Shown here piece by piece: positions 1 to 8,047 of a stretch of 64,000 nt of DNA (position 1 is the first letter of the stretch; every line of letters starts with the position of its first letter). The translations under genes and the position numbers were made by a program. The DNA is from Bacillus sp. SB49 (GTDB lineage: Bacteria; Bacillota; Bacilli; Bacillales; Halobacillaceae): the NCBI RefSeq assembly GCF_000469135.2, contig NZ_CP048117.1, forward strand, positions 1,959,501-2,023,500, read 5' to 3'. The notes below the pieces were generated by a model that saw only the letters and a program-made list of their open reading frames with translations, was not told where the DNA came from and searched no databases.

Positions 1-126
1 ATAAACAAAAGCTGAAAAGTGATGGGCCGGGTTAACGTGTTCGGGTACTTCATGGTCGGCAATGTCTCTCCACAACGGGGTTACATCAACACGCTCGTCC
101 ACCCAATCATAAATTTTCTGCAGCAT
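1..126 (-). CDS. qcrB: QcrB, menaquinol:cytochrome c reductase cytochrome b subunit (N-terminal part)
   Basis: Only the first 42 codons lie in the window; the gene runs off the left edge. The peptide begins MLQKIYDWVDERVDVTPLWR and continues to the DHEVPEHVNPAHHFSAFVY segment, the conserved N-terminus of the Bacillus b6-type cytochrome b subunit that precedes its first membrane helix. QcrB carries the haems of the bc complex and oxidises menaquinol in the membrane. The ATG sits 2 nt after the qcrA stop, so the two are co-transcribed and probably translationally coupled. The haem-binding helices lie outside the window. Confidence 0.93.
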   Translation of the reverse strand, partial: MLQKIYDWVDERVDVTPLWRDIADHEVPEHVNPAHHFSAFVY

Positions 127-128
127 GA

Positions 129-635
129 TTATGAACCCCCTCTGTCTTTTGCTTCGCCCAAGTAGAGCATGCCCTCTTCCACTTTGTGTTCAAACATTGG
201 GAGTGGAGCAGTTGGTGGTGTGCCGGGCACATTGACGCCATCCTTTGTATATCGTCCACCGTGGCACGGACAATAAAATTCTTTCGGATATTGTTCGTTG
301 GAAGCCCAATCCACCGTACAGCCAAGGTGCGTACAAATTGGAGAAAGCGCTATTATTTCATCGTTTCCGTCTCTGTACACCCATGCGGTTTTTTGTACTT
401 CTGATTCATACCAGGCGTCCACTTGGTCAATAGACCATTCGAAACGCTGCGGTTCATTCGTGATATCATCGACGGAAGCAACGGAGATGAAGTCGCCGCT
501 TTCTTTCGTCTTCAGCACAGGATCGATGGCGAACCGCACCATCGGTGCCAGCATTCCTGCCGCCATGAAACCGCCTACACCTGTCAATGTATAGTTGAGA
601 AACTGACGACGGGATACCCGTTTCTTATCACTCAT
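129..635 (-). CDS. qcrA: QcrA, Rieske iron-sulfur subunit of menaquinol:cytochrome c reductase
   Basis: 168-residue Rieske protein passing electrons from menaquinol to the cytochrome c part of the bc complex on the outer face of the membrane. The [2Fe-2S] ligand motifs are CTHLGC (residues 101-106) and CPCHGG (122-127), followed by the PGTPP loop. The N-terminus has a twin-arginine-like stretch, SRRQFL, and one hydrophobic segment (about 17-36), consistent with export of a folded protein that stays anchored. I chose the ATG at 635 (MSDKKRV) because it follows a purine-rich GAGGGGGGAAAGGA box and gives the family length; the frame stays open 15 codons further upstream. First gene of qcrABC. 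A sigma-A-type promoter lies at 700-728. Confidence 0.95.
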   Translation of the reverse strand: MSDKKRVSRRQFLNYTLTGVGGFMAAGMLAPMVRFAIDPVLKTKESGDFISVASVDDITNEPQRFEWSIDQVDAWYESEVQKTAWVYRDGNDEIIALSPICTHLGCTVDWASNEQYPKEFYCPCHGGRYTKDGVNVPGTPPTAPLPMFEHKVEEGMLYLGEAKDRGGS

Positions 636-699
636 TCCTTTCCCCCCTCTTTTCATCCATGCAACATGGATTTTCCACACCGTTTTACTGACATTTCCA

Positions 700-728
700 A
701 TGATAGCGCAATCTTATAGCCCGGTCAA
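700..728 (-). promoter_or_regulatory. Predicted sigma-A promoter of qcrABC
   Basis: On the minus strand TTGACC (complement of 723-728) and TATCAT (complement of 700-705) are separated by exactly 17 nt, close to the consensus TTGACA-N17-TATAAT, about 65 nt upstream of the qcrA start. No other good promoter is seen in the qcrA-ypiF gap. Confidence 0.55.
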
Positions 729-754
729 TAAAATATCCAGTCTAGTCAAACTTT

Positions 755-1219
755 TCATAATTGCCAGTCATATTGGATTAATTCATTGATCTGACGGGCT
801 TGTTCCTTAACAAAGGACTGCGTTTCTTTCGATTGGATGTCGCCCTCTTTCATTCCAGGAATCCAGAGCAGCTTTCCATTAAGCTTCGCCTCATATTTTC
901 TCCATTTACTATCAAATGTAAACAGGAAAACATGTTGGAATGGCTGTGTATTAAAATGACTTATCCATTGATTCAGGCGCTCCCACTCGGTTTCATGGGT
1001 ATTGCTTAAGTAATGATAGTCGGGAGCAAGAAAGATCCGCCCGTGGTATTCTTTCTCTATGAAGTTTGTAAACAGTTGGGTAAGCTCCCTGCGAAAAGCC
1101 TGCTCCGTCATCGATCCGTCCGAAGACGGGTCAAATGGAATCAATGGAATAAGGACGGTGTCGATGTACTGCTTTTCCGGTAAGTACTGTGTAGTATCTG
1201 CTTTTGTCCAGCGCATCAT
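755..1219 (-). CDS. ypiF: YpiF, DUF2487 family protein
   Basis: 154-residue soluble protein resembling B. subtilis YpiF (DUF2487), which also sits upstream of qcrA. The N-terminus has the family-typical EKQYIDTVLIPLIPFDP stretch. No signal peptide or membrane segment and no catalytic motif is visible, and the biochemical role is unknown. The ATG is preceded by AGGAAAGGG; the second codon is also ATG, so the start could be one codon later. Conserved position beside the bc complex operon suggests a housekeeping role, but nothing in the sequence ties it to respiration. Confidence 0.85.
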   Translation of the reverse strand: MMRWTKADTTQYLPEKQYIDTVLIPLIPFDPSSDGSMTEQAFRRELTQLFTNFIEKEYHGRIFLAPDYHYLSNTHETEWERLNQWISHFNTQPFQHVFLFTFDSKWRKYEAKLNGKLLWIPGMKEGDIQSKETQSFVKEQARQINELIQYDWQL

Positions 1220-1325
1220 TCATTCCCTTTCCTAATACTATGTATCTTTTCCTCTATTTTACTATACATCCTGGAAAGCGCAAGCGCATTCATTTTTCAG
1301 AATCATATGGAAGTTCCGATCCAAG

Positions 1326-1363
1326 CAAAAAAAGAGGGGCAGCCGGTGCAGCTCCCCCTCTTT
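1326..1363 (-). terminator. Rho-independent terminator downstream of ypiB
   Basis: Minus-strand hairpin with arms around 1333-1344 and 1350-1361 (AGAGGGG-type arm, short CACC loop) followed by a run of seven T. It lies just after the ypiB stop and ends the ypiA-ypiB transcript. Confidence 0.8.
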
Positions 1364-1366
1364 CCT

Positions 1367-1927
1367 TCATATAAATGTATTTAAATCCTGCTTCACCTGT
1401 TCCAGTTTTACACACAATTCCTGAAAGGTTTCTCTCTCCCCTGCGATCAACGCCTGGTCAATGCGATGCTCAATACTTTTTCTGCGGTAGTTGAGCAGGC
1501 TCAAGGACAGCAGCTGTTCCGCTTCGTTCTTATCACGGTCGTTTAAATAGTAATCTTTCGGAAGGTACGGATTCTCTTCTAGAACCAACGCATACTTAGA
1601 GCATTGCTGAGCATTCTCGAAATTCATTTGAATGTAGACAGGCTCTCCCTGATTCATCCTGAGGTCATGAAAAGATTTCTCGGCATCGTTCGTCATCACC
1701 TGACCTTTATAAAAACGGAAAGGCGGGTCCGACACACCTTGAGCACTGATCTCCATCCCACGGGGGCAAAACTTCACTTCCTGGACGAAATGGACACTGG
1801 ATAAAAGAGACTCATGGTTCATCAAATAATTCAGAATCCAGACGCTTTCTCTCTTTTTTAATTGAAAGTGGTTCAAAAACCAGCGGACAAAATCTTTTTT
1901 CTCATCCACAGAAATCGGTGTTTGCAT
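1367..1927 (-). CDS. ypiB: YpiB, UPF0302 family protein
   Basis: 186-residue cytoplasmic protein of the UPF0302/YpiB family, with N-terminal VDEKKDFVRWFLNHFQLKKR and the central RGMEISAQG and PPFRFYKGQVM segments seen in B. subtilis YpiB. The C-terminal third (ESI-type IDEALIAGERE and a heptad-like tail) is helical and probably makes oligomer contacts. Function is not established. The start follows AGGAGGGG at 7 nt. It is downstream of ypiA (34 nt gap) in the same direction and ends at a strong terminator, so ypiA-ypiB form one transcript. Confidence 0.85.
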   Translation of the reverse strand: MQTPISVDEKKDFVRWFLNHFQLKKRESVWILNYLMNHESLLSSVHFVQEVKFCPRGMEISAQGVSDPPFRFYKGQVMTNDAEKSFHDLRMNQGEPVYIQMNFENAQQCSKYALVLEENPYLPKDYYLNDRDKNEAEQLLSLSLLNYRRKSIEHRIDQALIAGERETFQELCVKLEQVKQDLNTFI

Positions 1928-1961
1928 AGGCGCCCCTCCTGCGCTTTATTAATCCATCTTG

Positions 1962-3215
1962 TTATCGTTCCTTTAACCGCTCCACGAAATCTTCCATCTC
2001 TGTATCAGCAGGATCGTGCTTGAGGTATTCTTCCAATACGTTCTTTCCTTCTTCCATTTTCCCGTCTTCCACAAGAAAGTATCCATAAGCCTTCAAAAAG
2101 TCCGTGTCTTCTTTAAGGGAAGGATAGGCTTGGTTGTATTGTTCATAGGCATCTTCAAACCGTTCTTCCTCTTCATATGCTTGTGCCAATTCCCATAGAT
2201 AGTTCGGGTCTTCTTCTCCGAGCGCAATCAATTCATTGATTAAATCAATAATATTTTCATAATCACCGTCGGCTTTATAGTTCTCGATTAAGAATAAAAC
2301 CGCTTCTTTATATCCTGGGTCGAGAGCGACGGCCTCTCTCATCCATTTATAGCCCTCTGCCTTATTTCCCAGACGATGGGACAATGTGCCTGCCAAGTGG
2401 TAGAGTTCCTTGTTGAATTCATCCTTAGCCAGACCTTTTTTAGCCATTTCCAGTGCCTCAGCAGGCATTCCTTCTGCTTCGTAGGCTTGGGCGAGCAGCG
2501 GATAGACCGACTGGAAATAAGCGTCTTTTTCAATCAATTCTTCCCAGACGTGGATCGCAATGTCGTTTCGGTTCGCCTGAAAGGCTACAAACCCGTAGCG
2601 GAACATTACATCAGGGTTGTCTTCTTCCACCTGTTGGAAAAATTCCAGAGACTGTTCAAATTCGCCGTTCGCTGCATAGGCTTCTGCCAATCTTGTGGCG
2701 ACTTCAATGTCCCCTATGACAGGCTGATGATGCATGGCATTTTCGTAATAGGGAATACACTTGGAGTATTCACCGTTTGAAAAGGCCAATTCACCAAGAG
2801 CAAAATCAATGATTGCCGAGTTGGGTTCCACTTGTTTGGCAGCCAGAAGCTTCTGCTCGGCTACTTCAAAGAGTCCCTGTGCCTGATAAAGATCCGCCAG
2901 CTGTACTAACGCTTGTAAATAGTCTTCATCTTCCGGACCGAATTGATTCAGAATTTCTATTGCCTCATCGTCTTCCTCGAGGTCGATATGGATCTCCGCC
3001 ATCATCACTTTCAGTTCTAGTTCTTTCGGATAGCGCTGAATGAGTTCATGAAGGACCAGTTTGGCCTCTTCAAGCATTCCCCACTGCATGTAAAGCTCTG
3101 CAATGGTGAAGCGTTCCTCCTCATCCGCTTCCGGCAGGTAGTTGGTCAGTGTCTTTATCGCGTCTTCCGTCTTATGCGCTTCCATTTGACGGATTGCTTT
3201 TTGTATTTCCTCCAT
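1962..3215 (-). CDS. ypiA: YpiA, tetratricopeptide-repeat protein
   Basis: 417-residue acidic protein made almost entirely of tandem TPR units, seen as repeated motifs such as AELYMQWGMLEEAKLVLHEL, LADLYQAQGLFEVAEQKL, LAEAYAANGEFEQSLEFF and LAQAYEEEERFEDAYEQY. TPR solenoids bind partner proteins; no enzymatic domain, signal peptide or membrane helix is present. Its ATG is preceded by AAAGGATG. It shares position and orientation with ypiB as in B. subtilis. The partner is unknown; the surface is rich in Glu and Asp. Confidence 0.88.
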   Translation of the reverse strand: MEEIQKAIRQMEAHKTEDAIKTLTNYLPEADEEERFTIAELYMQWGMLEEAKLVLHELIQRYPKELELKVMMAEIHIDLEEDDEAIEILNQFGPEDEDYLQALVQLADLYQAQGLFEVAEQKLLAAKQVEPNSAIIDFALGELAFSNGEYSKCIPYYENAMHHQPVIGDIEVATRLAEAYAANGEFEQSLEFFQQVEEDNPDVMFRYGFVAFQANRNDIAIHVWEELIEKDAYFQSVYPLLAQAYEAEGMPAEALEMAKKGLAKDEFNKELYHLAGTLSHRLGNKAEGYKWMREAVALDPGYKEAVLFLIENYKADGDYENIIDLINELIALGEEDPNYLWELAQAYEEEERFEDAYEQYNQAYPSLKEDTDFLKAYGYFLVEDGKMEEGKNVLEEYLKHDPADTEMEDFVERLKER

Positions 3216-3233
3216 GATGACATCCTTTCCATC

Positions 3234-4109
3234 TCAAACAAAATGCTTGTGAATCTTCACTTTTATATGGGTACCGGGCGTGTGGGGTACAATGTTCTGC
3301 TGCACCTGCACCACACTTCCGTTCATAACTGTAACATCCGGAACAGAATCATGATATCGGAAATCATCGTCATCATCAAACGTTTGGACTGATTTCCTAT
3401 AATAAAGATTGTAATCTGCGCTTCCTCCGGACAATAGATCCCCCCTGAGCGGGTAAATACCGCTGTCTCTAAGGTTTTGTACGGAAACTTCTTCTCCATC
3501 CGAGATATCTGTTAATTTAATCATACCATATTGTCTTGTAAGTGAAGACCACAATTCCTCATAGAAATTCGACGCATCTCGGCCTTCTTCGACCATTAAT
3601 GATAGCGGCATCCGTCTGTAACTCTGCGCTTGCACAATCCATTCCCAACACACGTCAAGCAACTCTTCTCTCGACTTGATTCTGATACATAAAAAGGGGC
3701 TGCCTTTTCTTGAGAAAAAGCGGATGACCTCTGGACGCAAAAGCTTTACCGGAACGACCGGGAGCACCATGAAATTTACAGGAAGCTTCCTTAGTTTCTT
3801 TAAAAACTGTTCATATTGTACTTTGTAGTGACGTAAGCTAGTCACTAGGTGCTGTGTGAGTAAAAGCGTGCAGCCTCTTTTTATGTAAGATTCTGCGGTG
3901 GCATAAGGACTGCTGGACGTCTCGATTCGTTCTTCCCTGTCGATCCGTACACGGCCGGGGGTGATAAGAAAGTCCTTTACATCCAATTGTCGATAAGATA
4001 GGGGACCTGTACGGTTCTTTGTGAACTTCGCTTGATTCACTGCCCACTCCTCTTGTTCAGGCGGACCTTTCGCCCTTTTTACGTATCCGCTAAACCAATA
4101 AGCTCCCAT
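3234..4109 (-). CDS. Unrecognised protein resembling a degenerate amidohydrolase
   Basis: 291 residues, no signal peptide and no membrane helix. I do not recognise a named family. The order of elements recalls a dihydropyrimidinase or dihydroorotase: a short N-terminal beta part, then FLITPGRVRID where amidohydrolases have TPGFID-x-HxH, then an AESYIKRGCTLLLT stretch like the AAxxGGVTT helix, and near the C-terminus GIYPLRGDLLSGGSADYNLY and PDVTVMNGSVV, like the KGSI-GxDADLxx / GxVV tail. The metal-binding HxH is absent (replaced by RID), as are other obvious metal ligands, so if related it is probably not catalytic. A DDDDD run lies near residue 245. The ATG at 4109 is chosen over a TTG three codons upstream because GGAGG is 10 nt away from it and abuts the TTG. 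Placed between aroA and ypiA. Confidence 0.6.
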   Translation of the reverse strand: MGAYWFSGYVKRAKGPPEQEEWAVNQAKFTKNRTGPLSYRQLDVKDFLITPGRVRIDREERIETSSSPYATAESYIKRGCTLLLTQHLVTSLRHYKVQYEQFLKKLRKLPVNFMVLPVVPVKLLRPEVIRFFSRKGSPFLCIRIKSREELLDVCWEWIVQAQSYRRMPLSLMVEEGRDASNFYEELWSSLTRQYGMIKLTDISDGEEVSVQNLRDSGIYPLRGDLLSGGSADYNLYYRKSVQTFDDDDDFRYHDSVPDVTVMNGSVVQVQQNIVPHTPGTHIKVKIHKHFV

Positions 4110-4175
4110 ACGATTCAAACCTCCAACTAGGCTTTTTATATCGTATGAGAGCTATATCAAAACTATGAAGTTAAT

Positions 4176-5465
4176 TTACTTAAGCGACTGATTTAAATGG
4201 TCAAAGAAATTCGGGTATGATATATTGATGCAGTCTTTATCCTGAATAGTGACCGCCTGTTCACTTACAAGAGATGCGACAGCCCCCATCATTCCAATTC
4301 TGTGGTCCCCGTAAGAATGAATCACTCCCCCGGATAATTTCCCTTTTCCATGGATGATCAATCCGTCTTCCGTCGTCTCAACATCAGCCCCCAGAGTATT
4401 CAACGTATCAGCAACGGCTGATATTCTGTCCGTCTCCTTAAAGCGAAGCTCTTCTGCATCCTTAATGATGGTTGTACCCTCCGCCTGTGTAGCCGCGAGT
4501 GCAATAATCGGAATCTCGTCAATAACATTAGGGATAAGCTGTCCACCGAGTTCTATACCCTTCAGCGAACCTCCTTTGATGTAGACATCACCAACAGGCT
4601 CTTTACCGATATGCGTGTGGACATCCGCCCGAATGTCCGCCCCCATTTGCTGCATGGTTTGAACAATGCCGTTTCTAGTATTGTTTAAGCCTACATTCTT
4701 TATGACAAGATCACTGCCGGGCAGAAGGGCAGCTGCTACAATGAAGAATGCAGCAGAAGAGATGTCCCCGGGCACCTTAACATCAGCAGCTGTTGGCTGC
4801 TGGTTTCCAGTAATGCTGATTGTACGGCCATCCACCTCTACATCGACACCAAACTCCGGAAGCAGCATTTCCGTATGATTCCTTGTTTCGCCAATTTCCG
4901 TCACCGTAGTCTTCCCATCTGCAAGCATGCCGGCAAGCAGGAGGGCGGATTTAACCTGTGCACTCTTAACGGTGAGCTTATGATCATATCCTTGCAGGGA
5001 CGTTCCATCAAAAGCAAGTGGGAGAAGGCCTCCCTTATTTCTTCCGCTGATCCTGGCTCCCATTTTGCGCAGAGGAACAGCGACACGATCCATCGGACGT
5101 TTGGAAAGAGACTCATCTCCAAACGCCGTCGTGAAGAACGAAAGTCCTGCAAGAACGCCGCTCATCAATCTTGCAGTTGTGCCGGAATTGCCAAAGTTGA
5201 TCGGAACGACCGGCTCCTGCAACGCTGCGATTCCTTTTCCATGGATCGTCAAAGAATCATCGTCCTGCTCAATCTCTACTCCCATATCACGAAATGCCTG
5301 CACCGTGCGCAGACAGTCCTCCCCTGTCAGGAAATTAGTGATTTTCGATGTGCCCTCGGCGAGCGAAGCAAATATAACAGAACGGTGGGAAATGGACTTA
5401 TCGCCGGGGACATTTAATTCTCCGATAATTTTCTTATCCGTCGGTTGTAATTGGATGTCAGACAT
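4176..5465 (-). CDS. aroA: AroA, 3-phosphoshikimate 1-carboxyvinyltransferase (EPSP synthase)
   Basis: 429 residues. Joins shikimate-3-phosphate and phosphoenolpyruvate to EPSP in the shikimate pathway (called aroE in B. subtilis). The N-terminal substrate loop VPGDKSISHRS, the GNSGTTARLMSG loop, the LSKRPMDR segment, FKETDRI and the C-terminal YGDHRIGMM are all intact. The GNSGTT and SLSKRPM forms are those of the class II Firmicute enzymes rather than the class I GNAGT type. The start follows AAGGAGG. It is the last gene of the aroC-aroB-aroH-hisC-tyrA-aroA cluster, 12 nt after tyrA. Confidence 0.97.
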   Translation of the reverse strand: MSDIQLQPTDKKIIGELNVPGDKSISHRSVIFASLAEGTSKITNFLTGEDCLRTVQAFRDMGVEIEQDDDSLTIHGKGIAALQEPVVPINFGNSGTTARLMSGVLAGLSFFTTAFGDESLSKRPMDRVAVPLRKMGARISGRNKGGLLPLAFDGTSLQGYDHKLTVKSAQVKSALLLAGMLADGKTTVTEIGETRNHTEMLLPEFGVDVEVDGRTISITGNQQPTAADVKVPGDISSAAFFIVAAALLPGSDLVIKNVGLNNTRNGIVQTMQQMGADIRADVHTHIGKEPVGDVYIKGGSLKGIELGGQLIPNVIDEIPIIALAATQAEGTTIIKDAEELRFKETDRISAVADTLNTLGADVETTEDGLIIHGKGKLSGGVIHSYGDHRIGMMGAVASLVSEQAVTIQDKDCINISYPNFFDHLNQSLK

Positions 5466-5477
5466 TGATTTCCTCCT

Positions 5478-6575
5478 TCACTGCTGAATCATGACTTCAT
5501 ACTGCTTATCTAATATTTCTTTACTTTCAAGCTGCTCCCGGCTTGTAGCGAAACTTATCCGCAAAACACCGGTGATACCTTCTCTAATTTCAAGAATTTG
5601 AATGTTCTTGATGCTGATCGCATGCTGGGCAAGCAGACCGATCACATGATAGATAGCTCCAGGACGGTCATGGATATCGACATAGATATCGTAAAAGGAC
5701 GGAATTGCTCCTTTTTCACGCACAGGCAGACCATCCCGAAACTGCTTAGCATCAAATAGATAGCGGTATGTTTCTTCTTTCTCTTCGTCTGCTAAGTAGT
5801 TCCGAACCTTTTTCATCTCCTGAATCCAATCGTCAAGCATCGCGAGCAGCAGGGTTCGGTTTTGAAAGAAAATATCCTGCCAAAGCTTCGGGTTGCTGGA
5901 AGCGATCCGCGTAATGTCTTTGAAGCCCCCAGCAGCCAGCTGCTCAAGAAATGGGTGTTTCTCCTGCCAATTTCTCGCCTGATGTACGAGCGAAGAAGCG
6001 ATCAGGTGGGGGAAATGAGAAATGACTGCGGTCATTTCATCATGTTCCTCTGTTGAAAATGTTAAAAAGCGCGCCTGTGTCTCAGAGAATAAATCGATTA
6101 AACGCTCCGCTTCTTCCTCCGTAGCGTGAACGGAAGGCGTAAGGACGTATATCGCATTTTCAAATAAGTGCGGTTTAGCGGCTGTGTACCCCTGCTTGTG
6201 GGAGCCCGCCATCGGATGCCCTCCAACAAAAGAGAGGAGCGGATGGTTCAGCTCATTTGCCGCTGCCAGCACTTGATTCTTTACGGAAGAGACGTCTGTC
6301 ACTAACAGCCTTTTTTTCAGTTGTATATCATTCAATTGTTGAAGGTAATTTATTGTCACGGAAATAGGGGTCGCGAGCACACATACATCCGCCTCTATGG
6401 CTGCTTTCTTAAAATCGGAAGAAGCTTGATGGATGACCCCTTGTTTCAGAGCCATATTTAAGGTGGCTTCATCCCCGTCCACTCCTATTAAGAAGACATC
6501 GTCTTTCTTCGAAATATTCATGGCGAGGGATCCACCGATCAGGCCCAGGCCGACAATCAGTACTTTCTGTTTCAT
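5478..6575 (-). CDS. tyrA: TyrA, prephenate dehydrogenase with ACT domain
   Basis: 365 residues. NAD-dependent oxidative decarboxylation of prephenate to 4-hydroxyphenylpyruvate for tyrosine synthesis. The Rossmann motif GLGLIGGSLA lies near residue 9, the active-site GGHPMAGSHKQGY motif about residue 118, and the helical SHFPHLIASSLV segment follows. The last 70 residues (VDIHDRPGAIYHVIGLLAQH onward) form an ACT domain, consistent with tyrosine feedback control. The gene starts 1 nt after hisC ends and uses GGGGAAG as ribosome site, so hisC-tyrA are coupled. Confidence 0.96.
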   Translation of the reverse strand: MKQKVLIVGLGLIGGSLAMNISKKDDVFLIGVDGDEATLNMALKQGVIHQASSDFKKAAIEADVCVLATPISVTINYLQQLNDIQLKKRLLVTDVSSVKNQVLAAANELNHPLLSFVGGHPMAGSHKQGYTAAKPHLFENAIYVLTPSVHATEEEAERLIDLFSETQARFLTFSTEEHDEMTAVISHFPHLIASSLVHQARNWQEKHPFLEQLAAGGFKDITRIASSNPKLWQDIFFQNRTLLLAMLDDWIQEMKKVRNYLADEEKEETYRYLFDAKQFRDGLPVREKGAIPSFYDIYVDIHDRPGAIYHVIGLLAQHAISIKNIQILEIREGITGVLRISFATSREQLESKEILDKQYEVMIQQ

Positions 6576-6576
6576 A

Positions 6577-7671
6577 TCAAACTTCCCCGGCGGTCAGTTT
6601 CTCTTTGATCGCTTTCTGAACTTCTTCCATATCTTCTTCTTTACCAATGGTCAGACGGATGGTATTAGGAAGACCAAGCGCTTCTCCGGACCGGACTATG
6701 AACCCTTTCGTCAGCAGATGTTCGAACATTTCATCACCACTGCAAGGAAGGTGGATCAACAGGAAGTTTGCCTGAGTATCATAATAGGACAGCCCGACTT
6801 CCTCACAGAATTCTTTTAGAATTTGTTTGTTCTTCCTGTTCTCCTCAACCGTTTCCTGAATGAACTTCTGATCATCCAGAGCGATGATTGCAGCCGCCTG
6901 GGCCACGGTGGAGGTATTAAACGGTTCCCTTGCCGGTTCCAGACTGCGGATAATGTCCGGGTGTGCCACACCGTACCCGATCCTTAAGCCGGCCAGGCCG
7001 TATGCTTTAGAGAAAGTACGTAATATTATAGTGTTGGGGAAACAATCGAGCGCGCTAATAGAGTCGAACGCATCTGCAGCATCCATATATTCAAAGTAGG
7101 CTTCATCAATGACGACCAAAACATGATCCGGACATTTTTCAAGAAGGGCTTCCATCTGATCTTTTACAATATGTACACCTGTAGGGTTGTTCGGAGTACA
7201 GATCCATAATACTCTCGTTTGTTCATCCACCTCTTCAAGCATGCGATCCAGGTCATGATGACCGTCTACAAGAGGAACTTCTCTTACTTCGGCTCCTTCT
7301 ATTAAAGCATTATGACGGTACTGAGGGAACGTAGGAGCCGCCATGACCGTATTCGCTCCGGATTCAAGGAATGTACGGCAGATGATTTGGACAATCTCAT
7401 CCGAACCATTCCCGAAAATCAGTTGTTCCTCATTGACCGCGAGAAACGAAGCAAGTTTTCGACGGATTTCCGCCCCGTAACCATCCGGATAAATCTCCAA
7501 ACCGGAGATAAGCTTCGGGAGCTCTTTTTCCACTTTTGGAGAAAATCCAAATGGATTCTCATTGGAAGCGAGCTTTACGATTCGTTCGAGTCCGTACTCT
7601 TTCTTTACTTCTTCAATCCCTTTTCCCGGTGTATATGGTTTCATGGTTTTCAATATTTCTTTTGCCTTCAT
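6577..7671 (-). CDS. hisC: HisC, histidinol-phosphate / aromatic aminotransferase
   Basis: 364-residue fold-type I PLP aminotransferase. SNENPFG (36-42), CTPNNPTG (158-165), the aspartate in VIDEAYFEY and the PLP lysine K222 in RTFSKAYGLAGLR are present. In Bacillus this enzyme converts imidazole-acetol phosphate for histidine and also aminates phenylpyruvate and 4-hydroxyphenylpyruvate, which explains its place between aroH and tyrA. The ATG lies 4 nt after the aroH stop with its GGAGGAG box inside aroH. In B. subtilis trpEDCFBA lies between aroH and hisC; here nothing does. Confidence 0.95.
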   Translation of the reverse strand: MKAKEILKTMKPYTPGKGIEEVKKEYGLERIVKLASNENPFGFSPKVEKELPKLISGLEIYPDGYGAEIRRKLASFLAVNEEQLIFGNGSDEIVQIICRTFLESGANTVMAAPTFPQYRHNALIEGAEVREVPLVDGHHDLDRMLEEVDEQTRVLWICTPNNPTGVHIVKDQMEALLEKCPDHVLVVIDEAYFEYMDAADAFDSISALDCFPNTIILRTFSKAYGLAGLRIGYGVAHPDIIRSLEPAREPFNTSTVAQAAAIIALDDQKFIQETVEENRKNKQILKEFCEEVGLSYYDTQANFLLIHLPCSGDEMFEHLLTKGFIVRSGEALGLPNTIRLTIGKEEDMEEVQKAIKEKLTAGEV

Positions 7672-7675
7672 ACAA

Positions 7676-8047
7676 TCACTCCTCCGTACTCTTCAAATCA
7701 GGTCTCAGCTGCTTTGCTTCATAGTGGTAGATATGCCGGATCTCCTGCTGGGTCCGCTCCGTCTCCACCGTCACCATCACACGAATGCACTTCTCAAGAC
7801 TTCCCGGCACGGGAATCTCTCTCATGCACATGACAGGAACGTACGTCCATCCGTCCAAACGTCGAAGAGCCTTTGCCGGAAATACGGCGTCAATATCATC
7901 TGTTACGGTGAAATAGACGGAAGTGACATCCTCTGGTGCTATATCGTTTGAAGATACGATGTCTATCATTAATTCCGCTGCTCGCTCAATAATTTCTCCC
8001 GATTCGTTTTTCAACACGGTCGTCGCGCCGCGAACTCCTCTATTCAT
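7676..8047 (-). CDS. aroH: AroH-class chorismate mutase
   Basis: 123 residues. Rearranges chorismate to prephenate at the head of the tyrosine and phenylalanine branch. RGVRGATTV near the start (with the catalytic Arg), DIDAVFPAKALR, GWTYVPVMCM and KCIRVMVTV (second catalytic Arg) identify the monofunctional trimeric AroH family rather than the AroQ helical type. I chose ATG 8047: GAGGTGA lies 6 nt upstream, while the TTG two codons earlier touches that box. The ATG lies inside the end of aroB (ATGAATAG overlap of 8 nt), so translation is coupled. Confidence 0.95.
   Translation of the reverse strand: MNRGVRGATTVLKNESGEIIERAAELMIDIVSSNDIAPEDVTSVYFTVTDDIDAVFPAKALRRLDGWTYVPVMCMREIPVPGSLEKCIRVMVTVETERTQQEIRHIYHYEAKQLRPDLKSTEE

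Noticed and set aside
4875-5417. 180-codon plus-strand open frame
   Set aside because: Antisense to aroA; composition of a shadow frame.
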